A stretch of 64,000 nt of DNA, taken from assembly GCA_032629725.1 (NCBI GenBank), contig JAFEVB010000022.1:1364001-1428000 (forward strand). The letters run 5' to 3'. The position numbers and the translations under genes are program-made. The notes under the pieces were generated by a model. That model searched no databases. It was not told the DNA's origin and saw only the letters and a list, made by a program, of their open reading frames with translations. Shown here in pieces: positions 12,332 to 24,230 of the stretch; the first letter of the stretch is position 1; every line of letters begins with the position of its first letter. Origin of the DNA: Gremmenia infestans (taxonomy: Eukaryota > Ascomycota > Leotiomycetes > Helotiales > Hamatocanthoscyphaceae).

Positions 12332-13988
12332 ATGGCGTCCCAGAAAGACCTCCAAGATCTCTTACGCATCTTAACAACAGGCCGCAACAAACTCCCCATG
12401 CTGTCCGCCATGGGACGCGTCCAAGCTCTTCAAGCAGCAGGACTCTACAGGTCCCTGTTCCTCTCCGCCCCCTCAATATACCTTCTAACAACCGCCCAGT
12501 ATATCCGACATAGCAGCCTCCACAGCCCCAGCTCTAATAAATGCCATCTCCGACGAAAAGGCAGCCAAATCCCTCCTCGCAGCCTGCAAAGCGAATCTCA
12601 AATCCCCCGCCGACTCGGCAGGCAGCAAACGCGCCTCGGATAGCGCTCTGCCGTCCTCGAAACGAACGAAATTGGCTTATGTGCTGGACGCGCCTCAGAC
12701 ACCTCAGGAGTTGGAAGCTTCCCTTGCTCTACCACAGCCGTCGGAGGACGAAGAGGCGATTTCGAAATGCACCGTATACACAAACAGAGCCCCGCTCGTC
12801 CTTGCTTTTGCGGTGCAGTTGTTGCAATATACGATGCCAGAACAGCCTTTAAGTAGTAGACTGAGTCTGGGACAAGCGGTCGTGAGTGTCAATTCGAGGA
12901 GTAAGGCTCTGAGTATTGGATTGGAGAAAGGGAAGAGTGCTGATGAGGAGGGGTGGGGGAGGGGGCAGCCGAAGGTGAAGGTTATGGGGCGGGAGATTAG
13001 CGTGTTGAAGAGGAGTGGGTATGAATGGCGAGAAGAAGAGGTCAAGACGGACGAGGACAAAATGGCAATAAATACAGAAGTCGAAAGCCAGAGCACGGTG
13101 AAAGAAGACGACCCGACGCCATCGGTTTCCAAGCCGGAAGGAGATGGCTGGACGGTTTCTTCACCTATATCGTCTAAGGGTTCAACATTTGTAGCACGCT
13201 CTATTACTGTCACGACTCCAACGCAGGCCGAGAATTTCATCAGGTCGCTAGTATCATTTAATGCTGAGATCCGCTCCGCCGATCATAACATGTACGCCTA
13301 CCGCGTGCAATCACCTACCTCTGACAACCCTTTTGAGGAAAACAGCGATAACGGCGAGCGTGGCGCCGGTCCCCATCTCTTAGGCATCTTGCAAGCAGAT
13401 AATCTTCAAAACGTCCTTCTGGTAGTGACACGCTGGTACGGTGGTGTCTTCTTGGGTCCAGACAGGTGGCGCATCATGTCGCAAGTATCCCGCGACGCAC
13501 TGTCACAACGGCTTCGCGTAGCCGGCGTGCTGGGCCACGAAGCACTATGGGGCCTTGATATTGAAGCCATGAAGGGCAAAGACGGATCGGGGACCAATGG
13601 CTTGCCGATTCACAGACCCGAGGGTGCGAGGGAGTATATTCTGAATGCGTTTGCAAGTCCGCCTGAGAAGGAGAAGGAGAACGGGGCCAAGGGCAAGGGA
13701 AAGAAGAAAACGTGGCAGCGGGTGAGGAACGAGAAGGAGGATAATCTGGGGATGTTGCTCGGGGCATTGGATAAGCTGATTGGGAGCTGGGTTGGCCAAG
13801 TTGGGCGTGAGGAGTTGGATCGGATGGCTTGGGGGTGGTATGTTAGTGTTAGGCCCGAGGTGGAGAGTGGGATTGCAGGGTGGGGTGGAAAGGGTGAGGT
13901 TAAGCTCTCTGAGATTTTGAAGTTGAAGAAGTCGTTTCTCTCTATCCCACTGAAAGGTAACAACAATGCGGATGAAACGCCCACCTGA
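12332..13988 (+). CDS. IMPACT/UPF0029-domain protein with an N-terminal helical domain
   Basis: A 535-residue protein in two exons (12332-12450 and 12500-13988) split by a 49-bp GT-AG intron. The C-terminal half carries an IMPACT/UPF0029 domain at about residues 265-405: it starts at FVARSITVTTPTQAENFI, passes the MYAYRV segment and reaches LLVVTRWYGGVFLGPDRW, a highly conserved family block. Members of the family include yeast Yih1 and mammalian IMPACT, which bind Gcn1 and restrain Gcn2. Those carry an RWD domain at the N-terminus. I see none here. Instead, residues 1-75 are helical (DLLRILTTGRNKLPMLSAMG, then DIAASTAPALINAIS), and a charged, low-complexity linker follows. Whether it acts on Gcn1/Gcn2 is therefore unknown. 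Confidence 0.85.
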
Positions 13989-14867
13989 TATTGTTAACTA
14001 TCTTTCTTGGGGAGGGTGGGGGGTGTAGGTAACACAGGTCTAGACCATTACATACTCGATCTCGATACTCCAACTCGATACCCATGAAAACCCATCGATT
14101 TCGTGAAAAATAACCGGTCTGAGAGGGCATCAAAATACCAGGACCTATTAACGGTCTTTGAACTAGGAAGATTATAAAATATCTACATATTTCGTTAAGT
14201 TGAATTAACGAGTTTCGTTTCCCAGAGACTTCCATCCGCTGCCACGAATAATCTAGGATCTTTATAAATTAATAAAGGAAGGTTTAAAAACAGTATCTCT
14301 GCATTGCAAATATATATTTGCGACATTAGCATTTACGGGTTGATTTGTATGTATATAGCCATTAGGTGGATAGTATAATATCCCCGGGATCACTGAAAAG
14401 GGGGGTTGGTTAAACTTCACGATCTTGGCACACATGTTTAGATTACAAAGAAATACTTGCACTCTACTTATAGGTCTTTGGTAGCTTCTATTTACGTCTA
14501 TTTCCTTGCAATCTAGCGAGACGGAGTTGATTCACTACGTATACAATGGCAAATGCCAACTAGGAAACGTGTAAAAATAGCCCATGTGCTCGCTACCTGG
14601 GCCTTTAAAGCCGCGGGAGTAAGTTGGATCTCTATACTTCCTCTCCATCATATCCTCTTTCTGAGCAGAAGGCTAGCTTAGGATTTGGACTGTTCCTTTG
14701 TCCCAACTCTACGGGGAAACAGTTTGACTGTACCTTCTTAATCCAACTCGAAGGTATCTCCACCGTAAACTTAACCCTTTTCAACCCCTTTCCACAAGGT
14801 CCTTCACCTACTTCTTTATATGCAACATCCCCTTTTTTCGTAGCTTAAGTATCTATCACTTATCCCC
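13989..14867. other. AT-rich intergenic region
   Basis: Lies between the convergent IMPACT-family gene and the trehalase remnant. It is AT-rich from about 14160 to 14480 and has no supportable gene, RNA or repeat. Confidence 0.5.
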
Positions 14868-16169
14868 TCAAGGATCCGCAGCAATAAGCGCAAAATCAAC
14901 CACACTCGCCCCCTTTCCATCCCCACATGTCAATTTTAACGCCCCTTGACACCCCTGAACCTCCAAGATCACAAACTTTCCCGCGGGCAGCGGCTCCGGC
15001 AGTACATGCACCGTCGTATTCCCAACATAAGGCCGAACCAGCATCTCGTCTTCCCATGCATTCGGCACCAGCGCGCGCGCAGGGATATCAACCACAGTCC
15101 CGTGCACATCATCGAGCTTCTGCAGCCCCAGAACTTCGTCCAGCGTCATGTTCGTCAGCGCCACGAGAGCGCGAACGGGGATGCGTGCTCCCCAGTCGAA
15201 ACGGATTTCTTGCACCAGTGTTCCGGCGCTGGCCGTCGTGTCAACAGCCTGCATGGCAGCCTCGGAACTAGGGGGCAGCCACCGCATCCCGATAGAGCCG
15301 CCGTATTGGCTGTTGTTGGTGAGGGAGTAGGCGGGGCGGCATTGTAGGATATTGCCTGATGTAGAGAGACTCTGCCAGTACATGTAATTCGGCACGACGA
15401 CGATTTCGTTCATGTAGAATTGGTAGTGCGTGCTATGGATGGTGTTTGAGGTCGTGTTCCGGGCTTGGAGTATGAAAGGCATGGATACGTTGGGATAGAG
15501 GTCGTAGGCGCCTGATACGTTGACGGGGGAGAGGCGGGTGAGGGTTATTTGCGTGCCGTTCATTTGGGCGCGGATGCGGTTGCCGTTGAAGTAGAAGTCG
15601 GGGATAGTGAGATGCTCCAGGGGAGCGGGGAGAGCAGGGTGGATGGTGAGATTGGCTTCGTACATTTTTAGGCCTAGGTAGCCTAGGGGTACGATCATGG
15701 CATTTCCGCCATGGCCTGTGAGGAATGGGAAAGCCGGTGGGTAGCCGCCGTTGTCGTTTTGGTCGTCGACTACTTGCTCGGACATCTGCATCCAGGGGCC
15801 GCGCAGGTTGGGGATTAGTGCTTCTATGTGGCGGGGAAAGGCACCGCAGCCGGAACTGGCAATCTGGTTCTCGTTGAACGCGTTGATCGCGTTGGTCATG
15901 GCGGGGCCGTCGGGGGATTCCTTTTGGATATAGTAGGCGTGGTTTAGCTGGGCTGTCTTGAGATCATACCATTTTGGGTTCAAGAGATTTATGAGATTGA
16001 CGTCTGCTTGTTTGATGTTCACTTTTTTCGGCATGTTCTCGTACTCTAGAACGATGCCAGAGTCCGCTCTGGGAATGTTGACATTGTCAGCCATATCCCT
16101 CCAAGTTTCGTTCACTGGAATATTGTTCGCCTCTTGGTACAGTCTTGAACCTGTGTTCGGATGGGGTGT
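14868..16169 (-). pseudogene. acid trehalase (GH65) remnant, 5'-truncated
   Basis: An uninterrupted 433-codon frame that matches only the C-terminal part of fungal vacuolar/secreted acid trehalase (Ath1/TreA, glycoside hydrolase 65). Family landmarks in order: W-R-D-M-A-D-N-V, then KVNIKQADVNLIN, QKESPDGPAMT, GYPPAFPFLTGHGGN and GYLGLKMYE, and several N-glycosylation sites in the tail. Full-length enzymes are about 1000-1100 residues. The signal peptide, the N-terminal beta-sandwich and the first part of the catalytic barrel (with the proposed general acid) are missing. Reading upstream, a TAA at 16172-16170 closes the frame, there is no in-frame ATG before residue 22, and 16170-16890 holds no trehalase-like sequence. 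An ACACAG at about 16158 could serve as a 3' splice site, but no partner exon is visible. It is most likely a recent truncation, since no stops have accumulated. Confidence 0.75.
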
Positions 16170-16891
16170 TTATGCCATCTAGGTCATTTGCTGTATCTCG
16201 GCCGGCAAGTTGGTGGGCTTGCTTTCCACCAAGGGGTAACGACGCGGTCTGGCATGCTGTGATGAAGAGGAAATGGACAACGAGAGGCGAGGGTCGTAGT
16301 AGAAAGGTCTGAAGCTATAAATTTCCTCGTCGACGAGCAAAAGGATGAAGACGACGCATCTTGGGTTGAGGTGTATTGCGTTACGAAGTTGGTCGGAAAC
16401 GTAGAGGGTAGCAGCGCTCTTTTCGTCAGTTATTTGCATGTGAACTGTATGATATTGTAGCGCACCTCAAGTATTGTATGGCGCGGGTTTAGGGCTCCTA
16501 GCCTTTTTAAAAAAAACTATTGTTGGCGCTATTATAATTTCTCGGAATGCGAACCTAACATGGTGTACCATGTTGCGACGAAATAAAGAAGAGAGGAAAA
16601 GGAAAGCGTATAAATTTTTGGAAGCACGACGAAGTTTAGTAGCTCTGAAAACCGTAGAATTTAAGCCGATGTAATGATAGCTCGAAAATCTCATGTATCA
16701 CAGACAAGATGGTAGTGAAGTGGAACTGCGGCTCTGCTAATGAACTAGTTCCCGCTCAGGAACCATAGTACTCCCCAAGCTTGGATCTTCAAAGTCTTAC
16801 CAAACGAAAGGTAATAAACGTAACGCATTGATTCGTCTGTCTGTTCTCAGACTAATACTAATTAAAACCTGGCACACATAACTGTTATGAT
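16170..16891. other. intergenic region upstream of the trehalase remnant
   Basis: Searched in all frames for the missing trehalase N-terminus without finding it. The 86-codon minus-strand frame at 16179-16439 has no family resemblance. Confidence 0.5.
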
Positions 16892-19800
16892 CTACTCTAT
16901 AGTCTCTGATTCGGTATTGGCCTTCAAAGTGGCAGTCGATCCAGAGAGATCATTTTCTTCGGCTGACTCGAGCGTAGTCTCAGCTGCTGGTTCCTCGCTT
17001 GGTTTCGGCTCAAGCTCGTGCCCATTATCACTTATCACAGTAGGAATCGGAGCCTCCTTTGCTTCCTCAACCGTTTCAGCCTGTGCGGATTCGATCGCTG
17101 AAGAGTCTGTCATCGGTTCTGGGATATGCTTAGCACCAGGAATGTCATGTAATTCCTGACCTGAAATGTTGGTTGCAAGGGTTGGGGTTTCCGACTGCGT
17201 AGCTTTTGTGGCAATCGGCGCCGTTGTTGCTTCCTTCGGGGCATCAATGTGTACTAGGTCCTCTTCCGGATCAATGTGCCACACAGTCTGAGGCAAGGAA
17301 AAGGCCAGAACGATAGATTTCTCTGTGGCGTCGCTAATTGGAGCTGGGCTCTTAGCCGGTGCCCTTCGTGCTGGACCGCGTGCTCTGCCTTTTCTAGCAT
17401 CAGCTAATGGCGCCTTCTCCTTGACCTCTTCAGGTTCTTCCGCCACAACCTCTTCTTTCTTAGGGGGCTGGGCACCAAGTTGTAGACGTTTATTTAAGTC
17501 CGCCATAAAACCACCTTGGAGAGCCGCAATTTTACTCCCAACGGGTCTCGCAGGAACTGGTGGTTTTGGCTTGGCTGCAGCGGCAGCACCTTGATCCGAT
17601 CCGACAGATTTTGCCGATGAATTTGACAGTACTTGGGATAGGGGAACATTTTCTCCAGAATCACGCGATATAGGCTTTGAAGGTCGTGCGGGCACTTGGG
17701 GTTTGGTTTTGGTTGGTACAGGAGGTGTGGCGGTATCCGCCGATGCTGATTTTCTAGTTGGGTGTTCTGGAACTGTAGGCTGGGAATCACTAGCAATGTC
17801 TGACGAATGTGACAATTTCGACTTGGCTGGGCGGGCTGGGATTGATGGTTTCATAAGAGCCCCGATGCCTGTGGTAGCACGGCCTTCTTCACGTCCAAGT
17901 GGAAGGCCGGCGGCAGCCTTTTCTTGATGGTATGCCACTGCGCCAGTTGTAGGACGCTCGTCGGGGGTCGCGAGGACTTCCTTTTCAGGTGATTGTGGTC
18001 CGGCTACAGTTGTTTGTAGTTGTAAACTGTCAGGAGTATCCTCCCAGATATCTCTACTGGGGAATCTTTGCTTCATGCCTGGTCTTGTATCGGAATCGAG
18101 GTGAGCCTTGTTTGACCACGGGCTTTTCTTCTCCTGATGTAAGAAACTTTCTGCTCCACTGGACTCGCTCTCTGCGAGCTCCTCTTGTCGTCTCGCAAAT
18201 GCTTGCTCGGGAGTCTCTTCGGATTCTTTGGCCTTGGCGGTCTCGCCTTCTTCTGGTAATTGCGGCGTCGAAACGGTAGCGGTATATTGCAAGCTATTTG
18301 GGGTATCCTCCCAAACATCCTGACTGGGAAATTTACGGTTCTTGAGTTCAGGTCGCTTTAATCTATCTGCGGCTGTCAATGGCTTTTTTATGCCAGAATT
18401 CTTCTCGTCCTCTGGAAACAGTGGCTCGTACTCCTCCAAATCCTCTAATTTCGTAGAAGAAGGAAACTGAAGGCCAGGGATGGTTCCATGAATGCTTCCA
18501 GGTCGGCTTGAGGGCCTGCTTCCAGACAGACTTGTTTGACTAGCGGACTTTTGCTGATAAAAGCTATAATCCTGGCTGTTTCTGCGCTCGAGAACGGGAG
18601 AAACAGCAGGTTGAAGCTCATAGCCAAAGGGTTCCTTTGCAACTTCATCAGAGGCCAAGATAGGAGCACTATATCCTTCATCATAACCAGCGACTTCTTC
18701 ACCTGGCTCACCCGGGGTTCCAAGTTCCTCGGTTGACTGGGGAACAGATCCGCCCCCGTAGATACGGCTAGTACGGCGTGCAGTATCTACGTGAATCACA
18801 TCGTCGTCGTCAAGCTCACTCTCAAGAGCAGTATCTGAAGGTGCGTGGAGGCTTCGAGAGAGTGTGCCCTCAAACTCCGACTTGCCCTGGATGTCTGCAG
18901 GAAATGATGTCTTCCTCAGAGGTGAATCAACATGCGTCTGAGACGTATTCGAATGGGCAAGTTGAAGTCCCGATGATTGTGGGCGAGGAGAAGACATACG
19001 GGAGGTGTATTCCTCAGCTGCTTGGTGGCCGACTTGTTCATTTGGCGTACCGATTGCTCCGGATGTTCCTAGAATATATTAGATTACTCGGGTCGTTTAT
19101 GTGCAAATAGCACAACTGTAATCCTTACCAAGTCCAGAACCCCTACTAGCTGTATCCCGAACGATTTTGTTCAAATCATCACTGCTCATAGCCCACTCCG
19201 GCTTCCCTTCTCCATATTGGCCAAGTTCCTTCTTAAAAAGTTCTGGGTGTTTCTCGTAGTATGCTCTCTCGAAACGATCGTGAGGAAGGACCTGATGACC
19301 ATGTCTGCCATAAGCTTCTAGTGGCATATCGTGCTCACGAGCACTGGTTTTGCGGGCGTGGTGTCTTGGTTTCGAGCCGTCGTTATGGAATCCAATGCCT
19401 GGTGCATAGGGAGCCGCGAATGGAGCCGGCGAAGGAGCTTGCACGTCGCCGGCATCGGGGTACATGGGCACACGTTGACCGATTTCTGGAATGCCGTGGT
19501 CGCTCTCGAGACTCGATGAGGGGCGTTCAGTGTCGTTGGAAGCTTGACTAGCAAAGCTGGTCCTTGACTTCAAATCACGCGAAGATGGATCCTTGTCGTC
19601 ACTGCCAGCCTTTCCGATGCCGAAAGAAGCTGCTTTCTCGGAGTCGGTACGAGTAACCTGAGAGACCCTCTGCTTAGCGCTTGAAGTTGGTAGAGATGGC
19701 TTTGGCGCATGAAGCTTGAGGTCATTGGCTATATTTCGAGTTTGTGTACTTGATGTGCCAAGCTCTCTCGAAGCTTCGAATACCTCCGCATATTCGTTTC

Positions 19801-20119
19801 CTTCCTGCCCAATCGAAGGCAGGGCCACGCTCGAGGGGCGGGCTGGCAGATCCGCTCCAGAGTCATCGCCAGCATCGTTGCGGAGGTTTCCGCCTAAGGA
19901 AGATTTGGGAAGGTTGCCATTATGTCCCAGGAATGGAGTTTCGTTCAGAGGAGATGGAGCAAAGCTCTCTCTGGATGGCGAAGCCGAACGGTCAAGACGA
20001 CGGTTGGCAGGACGAGGTGGGATCTTGGGGATGTCACTGCCAAGAGAACTGGAGTTGCCCGAGGATTGGTTCTGGGCCCGCGTAGGACGAGGAGGTACTT
20101 GAGGAACTGCTGTCGACAT
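16892..20119 (-). CDS. AIM21: AIM21-like proline-rich actin-patch protein
   Basis: A 1055-residue, mostly disordered protein encoded by exons 20119-19129 and 19068-16892. The 60-bp intron splices SGLG to GTSGAIG. The N-terminus MSTAVPQVPPRPTR is followed by many PPRP and ARP motifs (SH3 ligands). The block HPELFKKELGQYGEGKPEWAMSSDDLNKIVRDTASRG near residues 290-330 is the most conserved part of fungal Aim21-family proteins. Two imperfect copies of an FPS-(Q/R)-D-(V/I)-WEDTP-(N/D)-SLQ motif occur, at about 18280-18330 and 18030-18080. Yeast Aim21, with Tda2, tunes barbed-end actin assembly at endocytic patches, so a similar role is inferred here. The long leader upstream (see 20120-21910) may contain a 5'UTR intron. 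Confidence 0.85.
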
Positions 20120-21910
20120 GTTGTGTATAATTCGAGGCCCGGTTGAACAAAAAGTCAATAGTTTGCTTGTCTGCGTTCTCTGTTAGTTATGCTGCCAGGT
20201 GGAGGTGTAAAATCTGAAGCGAGTCATGCAACAGGCAGACCTGGAGGGGTTTGAGGGTAAATAGAAGGGTTTGCAAAGAATTGTGATGTTCCAAGGATGC
20301 ACTGCAGATGTCATCCACTCGCAGGAGCCACGCCGCCAACGTTCAGACCATGCCAATCCAATGGGTAAAACGGAGAATTCAGAAGCTGTGAGCAGCTCTG
20401 TGGTACCTGACCGCTCGAATTGCGAGGGCGTGGTGACCCAAAACGGCTTAAACCGAAGCCCAACAACGGCGCAAAGGAGACAATGGGTTGAGGATGATTG
20501 CAGACGTACTTACTGTTATTAGGAGTATCAAAAAGTGTGATCTTCAAAGCTCGACCATCGAAGCTGTCAAGAGGTAATATCTGCAGCTGTCCGACAGAAG
20601 AAAGAAGAGTTTTAGATGTCAGAGAAAGGGAAGGGGAAGTGGTAGTTAGTGTAAGTGGAAGAAGCGGTCTCATTGCTCACGTTCCTCTTACTGCTCAACG
20701 CTAAAACAAGAGTTCCGTCATGCTGCGGCATCAACTTGCAAGAGCGAGCTGGTCAACCATTGGAACAGCGCCAATCCACAATAAATCGAAAATCCTGGTT
20801 CGAGTTCGAGTATCAAGTGTTCATTCATCACGCAACTTGGCAACATGAGGTTCAATTCAGTATAATTCGATGATTCAGTCAACGCCAAGTACAGTCCTCT
20901 TTCTTCACATTTACATCGCTGCAATGCAAGACGTCTCTTCTACCCAGTCATCGTTCGCAGGAAGGAAAATCCCTCATGGTGATAGGTCACGCCAAAGAGG
21001 TATTTTTACAGGGGGATGTACGCCACGCCCTGCCCTTTAAGCTGCCCTACTAGACGCCCCAGGTCCAGGGCCGGCCCAGAGGCTCCAGAATGCCACCTCG
21101 TGATCGGGATCGACGGACGGCTTGAAAGAGGGGTTGTATATAAAGGTACGAGTTATTACTACCGTACTGTATACTTAGGTATGGGTTACTATGATTATGG
21201 GTATGGATATACTCCGCAGGAGGAATCGTCAAAGCAATTGCAAGTCTCTGAGCAGAAACTCCTCCTGTCCCACCTCCGCATGAGACAAAGTCCCAAACCT
21301 TCGGCGTTGCCGTCACCGTCCTATGCTATGCCATGCCAAAGCCATAGAAAGTATACAATGTTCACGTGGTGGTGTTATGAAGCTGCAGTAGTTTAGTACA
21401 CCCACCTCCTCCCAACTACAGGATTCAGGCCTTCCCCGCGAAATAGCCCATGCAGTGTCGCCGGCAATGGTGGCTTGCTTCTACCTACCTAGGTATGTCT
21501 CTGAGTGACGTTGATTTTGGACAAGGGCATTCAGGAAAGCTCGTGACTAAATCAGCACTTGATTTGGGGCAAAAAGTCCATCCCTAATCAACGAATCAAC
21601 GGTCCAAGAGTCCGAATACACACGCAGTCATCGCCTACGGCAATTGGGAACCGAGATCGAGACATAAAAGTACACTTGCTGAGCCCCCCCCGATGAGATA
21701 ATTTCGTAATACAGCCAGCTTATCCAGCCGCGAGAGCCCGTAACGCCATACCCCAATTCGCATGCTTTCTCCATTTTCTAATCCTCACCTCATTCATTGG
21801 AAACAATGTCGCTCATCCAGCCAAGTCCTGCAGTTCCGTCCAAAAAAAAATATCACTGTCTCTCCGTGTTCCTCCACCTATGTCTACTCACCACCACCTC
21901 TCTCCGCTCC
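20120..21910. other. intergenic region, AIM21 leader to TVP18 3' end
   Basis: No gene supported. On the minus strand a GTAAGTACG donor lies near 20519, preceded by a 51-codon open stretch from an ATG at 20673. This may be a spliced 5'UTR exon of AIM21. The + strand 21021-21200 has TATAAA-rich and TACTGTATAC words. Confidence 0.4.
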
Positions 21911-22720
21911 TTAGATAATCATCTGCGCAACACCCTGTCCACCAAGCGTCTTGCTCCCGACAAAACCCTGGCCCTTTACACCCGCCAGAGCATAGAACGC
22001 AGCTGCAACCGTCAGCATTATAGCAGCGGCAATTAAGCTGGACGCCTCTTTGATAATGCTAAGCCATTGGATGATTGCCATCACCAGGTAGATACCAGCA
22101 CGCATATAGTTGGTGGTGAAGCGGCGCATGAATGTGTCGAATTTCGCGGAAGTGGGGCAGATGCGGAGGAGGAGCGGGATCTCGATGAAGATAATGAGGA
22201 ATGAGCTTGCACTGTAATAATAGCTTGTTAGCTGGGGGTATAGAGAGGCTGGGTTGGGGAGGAAGACATACAGGCATATAGCTCCGAAGAGAATCATGAT
22301 GCTAACGTGGAAGAGATGTGAGATTCCGAGCGCGAAACATAGGAATATGCAGATCACTCCAGTCCTGCCATTCCCCTCAATGTCAGCATTGTTTCCATCG
22401 ATTCCGAGCTTGCCATAACTAGCCAGCTCCAATAGTGTAGTGTTTCCAAGCAGCCTGATCACAGTCTATCACCCAGTAATCCCATAGAGCTCTGCCTACA
22501 GCATCTGCTACCATCTGTGAAGCTTCAAGGAAACCAGCATAAATGGTAGGCTGCTCACGCAAGCTCCAAATTCCTGAACAAAACACAAAAGCTGCAAGCT
22601 TACCATTGTCCATAAATACCTGCAATTCATAGTCAGCCATTTTCTCCTTTAATTTAATGCCTAGAAAGAAAGAAAACACCTACTGAAATTCCTCGTCGCG
22701 AATTCCTCGGCGATCGTCAT
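21911..22720 (-). CDS. TVP18: Golgi membrane protein Tvp18
   Basis: A 162-residue four-helix membrane protein of late Golgi (Tlg2) vesicles. Exons are 22720-22680, 22418-22272 and 22211-21911. The first intron is unusually long for this window (261 bp); the second is 60 bp. The start MTIAEEFATRNFSSYGKL matches the conserved N-terminus of the family, which is why this start and the AGTAG|GTGTTT donor were chosen. Further landmarks are ICIFLCFALGISHLFHVS, then EIPLLLRICPTS with the TNYMRAG block, and the near-invariant C-terminus GQGFVGSKTLGGQGVAQMI. The length is close to the yeast protein (167 residues). Its biochemical role is poorly defined, though it is linked to Golgi vesicle trafficking. 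Confidence 0.93.
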
Positions 22721-23453
22721 GTTTGCGTGTCTAAATCGGTTGATATGGGGTGTTCGGATATCGAGGCTTCTTAGCAGTTTCGTGACCACCGGAGATCTTG
22801 GATTGTTGGTTTTATGCGCGAGTATTAGAACTGTAGAGGTTCGTGATTGCGTGTGCGGGAATGGTGATAGAAGAGGTGGGTTGGGGGTTGCGATTTTGTT
22901 GATCTGTTCGCAAGGTTACGTCTCGAAGCTGTAAGCCACGAGGCTTGTCGGGATGACTAAGCGATTGTATGGGGTTAAAGTGTAGTAATCTGGTACTTGT
23001 AATTTTGATTAAATGAACATGAGTTTCAATCGAGGAATATAATCTTGCAAATCAGGTCAATACCATGATTGATTCTGTTAAGAAATAAGATTCATCACCG
23101 TTTGTGAATGGAGATCTCTCAAGGCACAAAGGATTCGTTACTCAAAAGGAAGCCTGAAAGATTCGTAACTGAACAGGTAGGCACATGATGCACTTTCAAT
23201 AGCAAAAATCTCAAAAGGGACGCGTCATGTCATGATATTTCATTGCCGTACATTGGGATATATTCCATTAGTGGGATTGCCCTCAAAGAATTGAGAAATA
23301 TGAAAATCCTTCCAATGCCCATTGTATGTTCCCTCGCAACATTTTCTCTCTTTCTAGAAAGCAGGTATAATGCTTGCAAACAAAGACGAAACCATCCTCT
23401 AAGCATCTACTCCTTATGTACTCAACACATCGTTCGTACAGATCGTGGCGAGC
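22721..23453. other. intergenic region, TVP18 promoter to NTF2 3' end
   Basis: Contains the TVP18 promoter and the NTF2 3'UTR. One ACGCGT word sits at 23220-23225. Nothing coding is supported. Confidence 0.5.
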
Positions 23454-24230
23454 TCATCCGTAAACCAGCTTGAAGATGTCGTTGAAGATGTAGAAGCTGC
23501 CAGCACCATCGGGAAGGAGCTGGAATGTCTGGCTGTAGCTCATGGGTCTCTGTTCCTCATCGACCTAGTTGGTTATACCGGTTAGCAACCTTCTTGGTTT
23601 TCCAAACCAGTACTTGGGTAAGACGTACCAGGAGGGCACCAGTTACAAGAATCAGAATGCCTTGGGACTCTCCGCTGGGTTGCGCATCGAGGGTCGCGAC
23701 CTTATGTTGTACCTTCGCAAAGGGCAGTCCCTATAGAAAAGGTCAACAACCACATATCAATGCAGAAACTCAAGCCTTCTTACTGCGAGTTTCTCCACAA
23801 TACCAGTTGCGCCTTGTACCGAGGCCGACTCAAAGGTCAACATGGAGTTTTCACGCTATGTTCGTATTAGAATTAATGTCAAGAGATCCCTTTTTGACCC
23901 TTACATAGAGAGGAACCAACTGCTTCCTGTCTTGATCGAACTGGTTGTAGTAGAACTGGGTGAATTGCTCTGCGGGGTAGGATCAGCCTTGTTCTGGCGG
24001 AGGGGTATACGAATATCCGCTCGCAACATCTGCGGAATGCCTCAAGTGCAATCTGATCATGCGAACAGAGATTTGGAGGCCTTGGGAATATTGTTCCACG
24101 TACGCGCGACTTCTAAAAAGTCTGAAAGGATGAGTTAGCAAGGGTATCATACTGATATTAGAGAGATTTATAGTATAACGGCATGGAATGACAGCGCATA
24201 GACTAGAAGAGCAATGTACTTACTTGCCAT
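23454..24230 (-). CDS. NTF2: nuclear transport factor 2
   Basis: Ntf2 carries Ran-GDP back into the nucleus. It is easy to miss because six exons share 375 coding bases: 24230-24224, 24121-24104, 23969-23905, 23855-23784, 23730-23629 and 23564-23454. All five introns (102, 134, 49, 53 and 64 bp) are GT-AG. The spliced product is 124 residues, the usual NTF2 length. It begins MANFLEVAQQFTQFYYNQF and continues DRKQLVPLYREN. It ends GAGSFYIFNDIFKLVYG, the strongly conserved C-terminal strand. The first exon encodes only two and a third codons, and exon 2 only 18 bases. Both were fixed by the frame and by the conserved VAQQFT segment. The leader extends toward 24400. Confidence 0.93.

Noticed and set aside
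16179..16439. 86-codon minus-strand frame upstream of the trehalase remnant, tested as its missing first exon
   Set aside because: It shows no signal peptide and no GH65 similarity, and no donor site joins it in frame to the remnant.
21797..22036. + strand frame starting at an ATG context near 21806
   Set aside because: Its second half is antisense to the conserved TVP18 C-terminus.
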